Assembly: GCA_004154925.1 (NCBI GenBank)
Contig: QJNS01000057.1
Span: 186,001-250,000 of the forward strand
Reading direction: 5' to 3'
DNA: 64,000 nucleotides
Source: Monosporascus cannonballus
Lineage: Eukaryota > Ascomycota > Sordariomycetes > Xylariales
The number at the start of each line of letters is the position of its first letter. The first letter of the stretch is position 1. The position numbers and the translations under genes were made by a program. Below are positions 49,531 to 60,529 of this stretch, one piece after another. A model generated the notes under the pieces. That model ran no database searches and was not told where the DNA came from. It worked only from the letters and a program-made list of their open reading frames with translations.

Positions 49531-52500
49531 GTTCTTTTCGGTGGATGTCGAACCGTCACATCCGGTCCCCGCGTTTTCGGTCAATATCCTCCTCCTCTTC
49601 CGATCGTCCAAACCATCGAGACTCAAAATTGATTTGTTGGAAATTAAGTGGGGTCTACAAAAGATATTATTACTAAGTAATGAATGACCTTTCCATTACG
49701 GGTAAGTGGGTAAGTGGGCAAGCTAATAGTCGAGCCACATTGCATACCAAAGCAGAGCATCAGCCACATTTCTAACTCAGCCACAGTATACACTAGACAC
49801 ACAATTAATACTGTTTACCCCGAAAGCAGTCAGCTTCACCCTTGTCCATTCCCGCAGCAGCCCACGTGGGAGACCGTGCCGGCAACGGGGATACTCGAAA
49901 GGGCATGTCGCCAAATACAATAAATAGTAGGTTTAGTGCCGATTCCCTCACCGTTTCCTGTCGGGCGGGGGATCGGGGATCCGCTCCGCGACGTTCGGTG
50001 GTTATGTGGCACCGCAGGAGAGTTACGAAACACACATCTCGAGTCCCCCCGGCCAAGGCGAGCGAGATAGGTACAGCATAGGTAGTGTGTAAGTATGTAA
50101 GGGAGGGATTTCTATAAAAGCGAGCCGGAGGCGCCTCACGAAGAAGAAGCAGCCCTTTCCCACGAACAACTCCGTTTGCTCCCCGGCCACCCCACATGTC
50201 TCTAACTTATTGGTAGCTATTAGCGGGATGGAACGTTTCTTAGCATTTACTGCATACTTAACCAAGTTCCTATGTACGGCAACCTGGCTCAGCTGTGGTT
50301 CCCTTTGCAATATTACCCTGGTCCGGCGGCTTGCCCCTAAGGGAATGCATATGCATGTACGTTATCTCATATCCCCCCAATAGGTATCCTTGGGATTTTC
50401 AGGCAGGCCCCGTCGCAGTCGCGTAGTCAGGCGATGACCGTCGGGCGTTCGCGATCCTGAACCTGAACCCGAACCCGAACCCAAGGCCGGCGGCCACCCA
50501 CCCCCCGTTGCGGCTGCATTCTGCCTACGTTATCATGTGACGAGGATTGTGTGTGGGTGGACCGGAATGCGATCAGCTTGCGTTTCATGAATTTCAGCTT
50601 CCTTCGACGGGCCCCCGCGCCGGGCGGGCCCGCGGGCGCTCCCCCTCGCGAACGTAATGACTATGATGAATTCGCCTACGTGACCCCCCCCCCTCTGCGC
50701 TGCCCGCGGTTCATGCGGCTTTCGCATACACGCTAAAAAGTTGACAGCTACCTAACGTTAGGACATGGGCCTGCCACTTCAACAACATGCACTACCAGCA
50801 GCTGCCGTTGTGAAGGATCAGTACATACATCCAATATGTCTTGCCGAGTCCTGCCCTGTGTAGTCGTAATAACGTGCGTACGTGAGTACACCACCTACAT
50901 AACCTCCCAGGTCCAAATCTCTCCGTGTCTTCGTCTATCATTTCTGACGAGATAGTGGCGTCGGCGCTGCGCTGAAGGGCGCGCATGTGTAAGTATGTCT
51001 CTTGTGTGTGTGGTTAGATGGTACTACGGCCGGTCTATACCAAGACTTTCTTCCTTGATTCCACCTTCTGCAGGCCCAGCTCAGAGCGTACATACAAGCA
51101 GGGGTGTGGCACATTGGGAGGACCAGGCCGGCTACGGTCATGATCTGGGATTGGCACTTACGGGATGCTCTCGAGAAGCGCCTCAGATACCCGCTTTGCA
51201 TCGGCTCATGCGCCGAGACAGCACAGATAACGTCGCATCATAGCCACCACTAGGTAGTCCTAGCCACCCAGTTAGCTAATCCGGGGCTGAACGAGCGAAC
51301 CGCTTCCACTTTCCGTTCTGGCTAGGTAGCGTGGGGGTAGGTTCGGGTTCCTGGGGGCAATGATCGCCGGGCCGTTGGATGCTTAAATGTAGGTACTGAG
51401 ATTGACATCGTATCGTATCATCATCATCATCTCGTTAGAACTATAAAAAGCGGCCGCGTAGCCAGCAATTCGCCGTCCGCTCCCTCTCGACAGCTACCGA
51501 GCTACGTCGCGTTCTCATAAGACAGCCCTCATCACCGCTAAGGAAAACAATGTAGCAGCGAGCATCGGGCAGTGCCCTTTTTCCCCAACGAGAGCTGGCC
51601 GGGCCCCCCTTCCTGCAATCCAAGCCCTCCAAGATCGCGTCGCGGCGACGAAAAGGCGGTAAGCGATGAATCGGCGTTCAACGCATTTACAGCTCCTACA
51701 ACCTCCCCTCAGGGTCCCACAAAAAGGAAGCAAAGAGGAAGGGCGAGCCAGAGAGACCGGCAACTATCGCATTCAACAGTCTTGGTGACGGTTCGCCGAC
51801 GACGTATCGTCTCGTGATGAGTCTCGTGTCGACTTATATGGGTGTTTCTTCTTTTTTTCTTTCTTTCTTTCTTTCTTTTTCCTTCTCTCCTTCAACCGCA
51901 CTGTTGCCCAATTATCGCATGCTCTCCCTCACCAGATCGCTAGGGCTAAGTTCCCTGGTTACGGGTACGTAGGAATCTTCCTAGACACGTGGTCGTGGGC
52001 GTTCAGATCATGTGGGGTAGGGCAGAAGCAAAAACAGGGTTTTGTGAGGTCAGCTGAAGTCCGGGAACGCTGCTCCATGCGAAGAGAGGGATACCAGAGA
52101 CATACGGCGTTTGCTCGTCGGCAGATCCCTTGGCTACATACCTGCCTATTCCGATATTAGACGCTGAGCAAGTGGAAAGGAAAGCTCGAACCCCTATGTT
52201 CCCTTCAGACTCCGCCCTAGGTGTCGGGACGTCATTGTAGGCACCAAGGCCCTGAACTGCCATCGCCCGCCCATAACACGACGTGCCTGCAGGACAACGT
52301 GACTTCGTCATGGCTCATGTCATCCCCTGTTTCTGAGCCCTGTCCCAAGGAAACCTCCCCCCGCGGCCCCCCTGTCGGATCCCTGCTCCTGACCCCCCGC
52401 CGCTTATTATCATAAAACAAGCATCACCAAGAAAAATGGTCTGGCACGTGAGGCTTATGCAAGCGCTGTTCCCAGCTCTTGTCGTTCCCCTAGTGAAATA

Positions 52501-52813
52501 ACCAAGACCGAAAAAGAGTGAAAGAGATGTCTCGTACGCCGGACCCAATGCGCTGCGTGCGCGTGTCCGCACCCGTACCTCCCCCGGTGTCAAATTCCGT
52601 GCCGTGGGGCAGCCGGCTTTATTCTCCTAACTCCAGGTTTGTTGCGACAAGAATGTGAGAAGTAGGAAATGAGAAAAAGGAAACTCGTTAACCTCAGGTG
52701 AGGACATTAAGGGATAGGAGGGAGAGTCGGAAAACTGTGTTTCAACCGAGACGACGTCGTAGATAGCGTGGCACCAAGGGGCGGGGAAGCCCGCTCCTCT
52801 TCTTTTGCTCTCT
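49531..52813. other. Intergenic region, ~3.3 kb
   Basis: No gene is supported. Visible are a (GAACCC)n short tandem repeat at 50,461-50,482, a C-run near 50,683-50,695, TATAAAA-like sequences at 50,113 and 51,442 without a convincing reading frame after them, and a long (TTTC)n tract at about 51,846-51,885. Confidence 0.5.
51846..51885. repeat. (TTTC)n pyrimidine tract
   Basis: About 40 bp of near-pure T/C with repeated TTTC units, after an ATGGGTGTTTC context. It could be a promoter-type CT tract, but no supported gene follows. Confidence 0.7.
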
Positions 52814-53228
52814 CTACCAGCTCTGGGCCAGGTTTGATTCATTGGCGAGCCAGATGAGCGCCGCCTCGGCTGCGTCCTCCCTCGCGTTGTTGAGGTTCTT
52901 GCCGTCGTACCAGTAGCGTGCTTGGATCTGCCTGCTGTGCACCGTCACTATGCAGGACCAGGCTGTGCGACCACCTAGAGTTTCGGGGGAGTCTAGTTAG
53001 TCGAGCTAGCTCCCTCAGCCGGTCACACGTGCGGCACATACCTCGACGATCAGACACGAATTGAAAAACCGGAGCCTGAATCGAACACCGGCGGCAAGCG
53101 TCTATCAAGATATTCAGTACGACTGCTCTTACGAGGAAAAAAAAAAAAATCATGCGTGTTGCACCTTCCAGCTGCTGTTGCCATCGCGTGCTGCCATTGC
53201 CCCGAGTAGCTGTTGGCGAGGACGCCAT
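52814..53228 (-). CDS. Small dsRBD-like protein
   Basis: Three exons (53165-53228, 53042-53101 and 52814-52974) with GT-AG introns of 63 and 67 nt encode 94 residues. The start at 53228 has a good context (tcacaATGgc) and gives MASSPTATRGNGSTRW; an in-frame ATG at 53267 is an alternative. The fold signs are WQQQLEDACRRC (first helix), PVFQFVSDRRGGRTAWSCIV and HSRQIQARYWYDGK (strands), then NNAREDAAEAALIWL (last helix). This is the alpha-beta-beta-beta-alpha pattern of a double-stranded-RNA-binding domain, seen in many stand-alone small ascomycete proteins. The last helix has A-x-E-D-A-A-E but not the classical lysine pair of RNA-binding dsRBDs, so RNA binding is uncertain. Its role is unknown. 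Confidence 0.85.
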
Positions 53229-56200
53229 TGTGACTGAAGTCGGCTTAGGTTTTGCGAGGAAAACCAATTAGGGCGGATCTGGATAGGGGAGCTCGTGTGG
53301 GTTGAGAACAGGAGGCCTCGAGAACGTGTTGGGAGACCTCGAGATCCGGCCAAGGAGGTCAAGCCGATCAAGTGACTACTTATAGGCGTGCAAAGGAGCT
53401 GCAGTTGTAGTAATCTCGAGGTAATTCAGCGAGCCGCAACAGCCATTGGAAGGACGTTCGCGTATGATGCGGCAGAAGAGGACTAGTTGACGTCTGCTTG
53501 ACGTTGTTTGCGCGAAGGTGCAGCACGGCTGTGAAATAGTATTTATTTGGCTCCAGGGACGGCATGATGCATCGTGGACCTATGCGAGTCCATGAGGTGT
53601 GGGCGAAGTCGTTCTTATTTCTGACAGCCCGTGCCCATACAACGCCCGTTGCGGTACAAAAGAGAGTGAAAAAGATACAAACCCTCGATTGGCATTTTCC
53701 TTTTTCGAACAGTCTAGGACCAAATTGGACGAAGTCGGGCTCAGGAACCGAACGCCCTCGTCCTGTTTGTGGTGTTTGTGAGCCCCCCCCCTTTTTTTTT
53801 GCTTTTTCCTCTACGGTCCATCATATCTCACGCCCCTAGCGAAGTGAAGGGGTGCCGTTTAGAGGGGACACAGGCAACTGGTGATGTACATAGCCGGTAC
53901 TTTCCCGGTGACATATTCGAGAACTGTTGGCACCACGCATGCCGAGCGAAACGGAGATGTGGGTCCCGGGGAGATCAGAAACAGAGTGTACATAACACAG
54001 ACGGGTTAGGAGAAAGAGACGACGGGTGGGAAGTCGATATGCAGTCTTCCTAGGTAGGTAAGTTGGTGAGAGCTTGGGTATACCTACCTAGCCTATCCTT
54101 CGTACACAAGCTGCACATTACAGTTTGAGACTTCAAGTTGTGGCAGTGTACGATAACACCTCGTACACTTTGTTAAACGAGACGAGCTGCACAGGACAAG
54201 AAGTTTCACGGCCCCGGATCGGAGTATATTTCTTAAACTTTGGCGATGCGCAGGCGGTTGTATGGAGCGTAGGTTTACCGCCCAGCGTAGCGCAGGCACA
54301 GTCCGTCGTTTTCGAAATGGGCCAGTCTTGCATACTGGGTAAGTGGTCGACCACCTGCAGTTGAACAAATAGCCACGAGTATGTCACTTTTGCGTGACCC
54401 AACGGCGTGGGATGGGCCTCGCCAATGGCCGTCCCGCAGACGGCCGCGCATGGGTGGGACTAGACTACAACACTAGGCTAAGATCGAAACAAAGGAAATT
54501 CCCCGACTCGTCTCATACGCAACGCAACATCTGATAGGCATCGAGTCTTAGTTTGCTCCCCAAGACGCATGTAATTGGGGAATGGATGTCTGCGCCTTAC
54601 CCGATCCAGTACTCCTCAGGAATTGGGGTTTTGAAAGAAAGAAATAAAACTTCAGGAGTTACTTCGAATTGGAAAGTATACCTTTTTCCTGTTCGCTAGG
54701 GTACCGGGTTATTGGAGCGGATTATACTAGCAAGACCCAAACGATCGGGTTTGATTTCAAGGATCTGAGGAGCAAGGAGAGACATCCGAAAAGCAGCGGA
54801 CTCTAAGCTCTTGACAATGGCCCTCCCGGCAGGAAGAAGACTTTTTGAGCGGTAATGACGCACATGTATCCTTCACGTCGGTTTGGCATGCTGGCATATT
54901 CCGAAATCCCTTGGTTTTGGCGAGCCACAAGACTAGTGTAACGAGGTGACAAGTATTGGACGCCAAGGCATGATGTTGTTGCGGTTTATATGTTTTGGTA
55001 GACCATTGATGTCAATGGGCTCGATGTTATCATTGATATTGGTTGAACGGAAACTTGGGGGAAAAAGTAAAAGCAAAAGACGCGGGAAGGTAGCATCCTG
55101 TCCACGCGCGTACCTCGATTGCCTCCTTTTTGGACGGGTACATGCCAGGTAGTGTGCGGGTCTCGAGGTGGAGGACCGGCGAGTCCACTCAATGGTGTGT
55201 ACATAACGGAACAAGGGATAATAAGCACACTGGCAACGAGGAGATTCATTATTTCATATACCAGTCAGACAAGCATTTGCTATTAAACTTGCGCTCGGTT
55301 TCCCGCTTGCTTCTCTCATCTTTCATTACGAACGGCAGACACATACATGTATACATACATCTCGAGATTGCCCTAGACTACTCTATGGGTCAAGTTTCAG
55401 AAATCGTCGCCGAAGAGATGTCCGTTGTCGTCAGCTTCTTTTCGCTATCGTCTCCCAGCACGTCTTATCACATTACGTGGGCCGTTTGATACGTGATACG
55501 TTGATACCGATGGCGGCATTCAATAGTCCACACCCCGCGGAAGAGGAGCACCTATCTAGATAGGTAGCCAACCTCATGGCGGCCGGCATCATCAGCCTTG
55601 CATCTGCGGCACAACCTGTCAGTCAAACATCATTCTGCGTGGGCCGGGCGGAAAATGCGTGCATGCATGCGGATCAGACAGCCAAGGCGCATACTTTCTG
55701 AAAGTTGATTTGTGACGGTTCCGCCAGGTTGGGTCGTCAGGTTTCTGTACGACCTCATCCGCATGATGACGCATGGAAGCATGCATTGTTAGGCTCCCAA
55801 CTCCGGCGGCAGAAAGCGAAATCATTTGATCGGAGAGACAACGAAGGGTAAACATTGGCTCGACAACAAAGAGCCGGGCTTCTGCCAAGTCAACCCAGAC
55901 AACAGAGTGGGGGAGACAAAGTCCCCGCGGGAGATGGTTTGAGAGCCTTCACAACCCTCCTCACCGAATGGTCGGCGTCTTTATGATAACCTCCACGCCA
56001 TGAGTAAAGCGATCTCTAAGAAGGCGCACATGCCGCCGCGATGGCGGCTCCCGGCTACGTTTGTCTGACCAAGTCAACCGCACGCCAGTCAGCCGACTGA
56101 TGCAAGAGCCCGACGAGATACCCACATCTTGGCGTCAGGGCGTGGAGTCATGGTGATATCTGGAATGACGCGCCAGACTACAGTTTATTAGGAATTATTG

Positions 56201-57589
56201 GACGTCTATATACGTAGGTACCAGCGAAACAGAGACTGCTAATAAGCTGAGTGGTTTATTCTCTCACCGTCAGCTGGTTCGAGCTTTTGGAAGAGGTGCG
56301 GCTATAGGTCGTGGAGTGGTGATCAAAAGCCGGTGAAGAGTCCTAGAAATCGTGGAAGATCACCTCAACCAATAATACCGCCAAGAACCAAAACAGGAAC
56401 AAGCAGAGGAAGTTCTAAACTACGCCTCCCAGGATGCTTTTCGTATGTTTCCGGCAACCGGTGAGTTAATCCTACCCGTGCAGATTTTTCTTTTTCGTCC
56501 ACGACAGCAGCATTTCGGGGCCGGGCACCATCTTTCGATCTGTCTTCTATGATGGGGATGCCATCGAACTTCCGAGGATGCAGCTATTTAGGCCTATCCG
56601 CGTCGGCCAAGAAGATCTGTTGGACAGGCGCCTACCCTTGCCGGCCCGAAGAGGCAACCCACAGGCAACTCGTTTCCGTCCAGTATAGACCGGAATGCCG
56701 AACCGGCACTGCACGAGTTCAGCAATCCGTGCGAATGGCTCCCGTGTCACACTTATTTGGTGGGACAATAGCGGGCCGTCGTGACTTGGGGAGCAGCAGA
56801 CAGTTGACATGCCGTCTTGTCACGCCCTTTTTGCCTGTCGAGTCAATGGATTTTGAATTGTGACACGGCGCATGAGAGGGGGCGCCGTTACACTCCATCC
56901 GTCGGGCATGCTCATCCCGCCTCCTCGCCGTTAAGCGAGTATAAAGCCCGTCTCGGTCAGCATGGCGTGCGTAGTTGCTTCGCCGGATGTCGTGACGAAG
57001 AGGATGAGCTGCATACGCCTCACTCCTACCTAAGGCTGCCAAGCCGTTTAATCGTAAGGCTGGATGAGACCTGGCCCTTGGGGTCTATCGATCCTAAGTT
57101 GTGTATAGGTAACAACATATGCGCAATCCCAGCGTATCCTTGCACTTGACCCACTGAGGATGACAATAGGTACTTAAAAGCGGGAAAGAAAACACAAGGG
57201 AAAAAGCCATGGGGAATGAGGACTAGACGTGCCAAGACCGTCACCTGGGGGGAGCCGCGGTGGGGCCCCTACGGCCTCGGCTATACCTGCTAAGCACGGG
57301 ACAACCCAGATGGCAACACAGTAAGTACCTCGGCATCTCTCCTCGTGACGGTGTGTGCTCTCATCAACAATTGATTCATCTGGATCCCTGAGGCCTGACA
57401 ACAGTCAACGGCCTCTACATAAAACTATATATCGTATCATAATTGACATTTGTCCCGAGACAGCCTCCTGGCATTTACCATATCCCCGTGTCATTTTGGA
57501 TTGTACTTCTCAAAGCCAGTAATTAGGTGGTGTAATCCCACACCACTCGGCTGCCACTTCCCTGGGCTACACCGAAATCCAAGGGCGAG
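53229..57589. other. Intergenic region, ~4.4 kb
   Basis: No gene is supported on either strand. Features seen are a C-run then T-run at about 53,784-53,802, the inverted CTAGGTAGGTA...TACCTACCTAG pair at 54,050-54,092, and a TATCTAGATA palindrome near 55,554. Open frames of 60-120 codons occur on both strands without motifs or splice support. Confidence 0.45.
54050..54092. repeat. Inverted repeat of the TAGG motif
   Basis: CTAGGTAGGTA is followed about 20 bp later by its reverse complement TACCTACCTAG. The same tetranucleotide recurs at about 32,701, 59,570, 63,760 and 63,806, always between genes. Confidence 0.65.
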
Positions 57590-58862
57590 ATGCCGTTCGA
57601 TACCGAGCTCACGCGCCGCTTGGGCATCAAGGTTCCCGTCATACAGGGAGGAATGCAGCATGTGGGCTACGCGGAGCTAGCGTCCGCTGTATCGAATGCG
57701 GGAGGGCTGGGTATCCTCACAGCGCTCACCCAGCCCACGCCCGAGGACCTGCGGGGGGAGATCCGACGGTGCAGGAAGATGACGACGAATCCCTTTGGCG
57801 TCAACATCACCCTGCTCCCGGCCCTTGTGCCGCCGGACTACGGCGCGTATGCCCAGGTTGTGATCGACGAGGGGGTCAAGGTGGTCGAGACGGCCGGCAA
57901 CAGTCCCGGGCCAGTCATTTCGATGCTCAAGAAAGCCGGCATCATCATTCTCCACAAGTGTACGACCATAAGGCACGCACAGAGCGCGATCAAACTCGGC
58001 GTCGACTTCCTCTCCATAGACGGCTTCGAGTGTGCCGGGTGAGTTTATGTCTCGCTCGGCTTGTCCTGACCAGCCGCCTTCTCTCGCCCCTTCTCATTGG
58101 CCGACTCTCGTGTCACTAACCCGTCCTGTGTAGACACGTGGGCGAGTCAGATATCACCAATTTTATCCTGCTCAGCAAGGCGCGTCAGACTCTCAAGGTG
58201 CCCTTCATAGCATCGGGTGGATTCGCCGACGGCCAGGGGCTAGCGGCTGCCTTGTGTCTTGGGGCCGAGGGCATCAACATGGGCACGCGCTTCCTGTGCA
58301 CCGTCGAGGCCCCGATCCACGAGAACATCAAGAAGCAGATCGTCAATGCCCAAGAGTCCGACACCGCCCTCGTGATGAGGCGGTGGAAGAACACTACCCG
58401 ATTGTACCGCAACAAGATCACGGAGGCCGCCCTGAAGGTGGAGAAGGAGAGCAAGACGGGCGAGTTCGCGGAAATCGCCCCGTACGTCAGCGGGAAGCGA
58501 GGACGGGAGGTCTTCATAAACGGAGACCCGGAATTTGGTGTAAGTCACTTAGCTACCCCATGTTTCCGTTCTACAGCAGACGTCTGACCCGCGCATCAAA
58601 AATAGGTCTGGACTGCCGGTCAGGTCATCGGCCTCATTCACGACATCCCAACTTGCCAGGAACTAGTGGCTAGGATCGAGAAGGAGGCCGAGGAGACGCT
58701 GAGGTCTAAACTTTCGCTGGCGAAACCCGAGAGTAAGCTATAGAAGATGTGTGCATCCTGACTTTTGGCTATTTTATTTTCGTAGGGAAGTCCTACTCGA
58801 GGACGGCGCTAAGTGGGAGCGAGTACGACCGGCAGGTTCTAGATATCGGACGACTTAGTTAA
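57590..58862 (+). CDS. Nitronate monooxygenase (2-nitropropane dioxygenase family), with an alternative PTS1 end
   Basis: FMN enzyme that oxidises nitronates such as propionate-3-nitronate to aldehydes and nitrite. Exons: 57590-58038, 58134-58539, 58606-58732 and 58786-58862 (352 residues). FMN-barrel motifs are PVIQGGMQHVGYAELASAVS (16-), AGGLGILTA, the His of CAGHVGESDI (~151), SGGFADGQGLAAALCLGAEG (~175) and INMGTRF. The last intron (58733-58785) begins a|gtaagct. If it is not spliced, the frame reads on to P-E-S-K-L-stop at 58741-58743, giving 330 residues ending in the peroxisomal signal SKL. If it is spliced, the protein instead ends YDRQVLDIGRLS. Both forms are plausible; the sequence alone cannot say which is used. 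The gene is convergent with eRF3 downstream. Confidence 0.92.
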
Positions 58863-60529
58863 TTATCTGGTACAGAATAGACACAACGTGTAACCACAAC
58901 AAGCAGATGACCACTCAGTGGACGCGTATCTACTGACGCCCAGGATTCTTCCCATATAAGCCGTCCGACTCGGATGAACCGGCCTCAAAAGAGTAACTCC
59001 CTGTTTCAAAGAACAAACCCCTTCTCTAAGAACAACCCCCCTGTTCAAAATACGCGAAGCGCGTAAATGGCGGATTCAAGAGCCGATCAAGTCCACTAAC
59101 CCCTGAAGCCCTATCTCGCCGCAAATTCCCCATCTCACACGACCGCGTCCGAGCCGCCGTCCCATAGCCCAAGACGACCAAGAACCCGACCGACCGGACC
59201 ACTATCCCCTTACCGCTCATACACCCACTCGCCGACGCTCCTCCCGCGCCGTTATAACGCGGCCCTCACAGGGGAACGGGAAGCCAGCCGGCCGAGGAAG
59301 ATTACGGGAAAAGGGGAACAAATAGACAGACAGACAGACATACCTTAATAGCTGCTCATTAATACATGCCAGTTTGATCCTATCTATATACGACTGTATC
59401 CTCGTTCTTCTTTTCGAGGATATGCACCTCCGTTTGCTTTCCCTCCCTCCATGGCCCTCTCCCACCCTCTCCCGCATGCTCCTCCTCCGTCCTAATAATC
59501 ACGCGAAAGGCAGAAAAAAAAAATAGGACGCCCTATATCTACGGCTGGCGTCTACCTGCATATACAATATACCTACCTATACATGTACGCCCCGCCCCGC
59601 CCCCACCCCAACCACTTTGCCGGGGTTTAGACCCCGAGACGCTCTCACCCAACCCGGCTAACTAGCGAGCTGCTTGAGGTTCGGGGTCTTGCCTGATACC
59701 CACATAGGCACCCTAGATGAGCTCCACAGCCGGGGCCGGGGCGCCAGGGAGACCTACCTGCTGCGGGAGGGAAGGAGGGGGGTTTACGCGACCGGCGCCG
59801 ACCAGCTAGGGAGCCGGACGACGTTTCTTCCTCGTCGTAAGTAGCCAGCGAAGACGGGTGGGGCACTAAGGGCTAGGGACGCTTGCGGTGTCTGTCTGCC
59901 TGCCTGCCTGTCTGTCTGGCTAGCTAGCATAGCTAGGTACCGTACATAGGTATCGGCTGACTATCGGATCCCTCTGCGGTCACTTTCCTGTCCCTCGGAG
60001 ACCTTGGTCTATGATGATGGGATAGTTATTGTTCTTCGTAGGGTGGTCTAGAGTAGAGTAATGAACAAGTTCCGTCCTGGATAGAGACTAGTATCTTACA
60101 CTAGTCACTTCACCGTGCGCGGTTCAGATAATATTGAAGATGTGGTGGCTAGATACGAATGGACCGGTCACTCTGCTAAAGATATCCTACTGCCTATCGA
60201 TTTGCGAGACTACTCTCCTCTGCGACAACCCGAGCTACCATAGACACTGCGATCACAAGCTGGGCCGAATAGTGCAGTACAAGAGAGCGGCCTTTTATTT
60301 CATGTCGAAAGTTCTCGTGCCTAGCCAGCACACATCCTATGTTGTGAGCCCTCAGGAACAGGCTGCGTTCCTTATTTACGCACCATGTACGATCGCTTCG
60401 TTCTATAGGCGCCACGTATATCTTCTTCCGGAAGATGATATGTAACCGCAATCTATTGCGTGTCTACAAACCTTCCTTGGGGAGCGAGGCGCCCCTATTG
60501 TCATCGATTTGACGTCGAGGCTCCGTAAC
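58863..60529. other. Intergenic region between convergent genes
   Basis: It holds the 3' UTRs of the nitronate monooxygenase (left) and eRF3 (right) genes. Simple repeats: (GACA)n at about 59,322-59,340 and a (TGCC/TGTC)n run at about 59,890-59,918. C-rich patches lie at 59,590-59,612. No additional gene is seen. Confidence 0.5.

Noticed and set aside
50461..50482. (GAACCC)n as an internal telomere repeat
   Set aside because: The unit is not the fungal TTAGGG/CCCTAA telomere repeat.
51436..51842. Gene after the TATAAAAAG at 51,442 (81-codon frame)
   Set aside because: No family motif, no signal peptide, and a competing frame on the other strand. It is left as intergenic.
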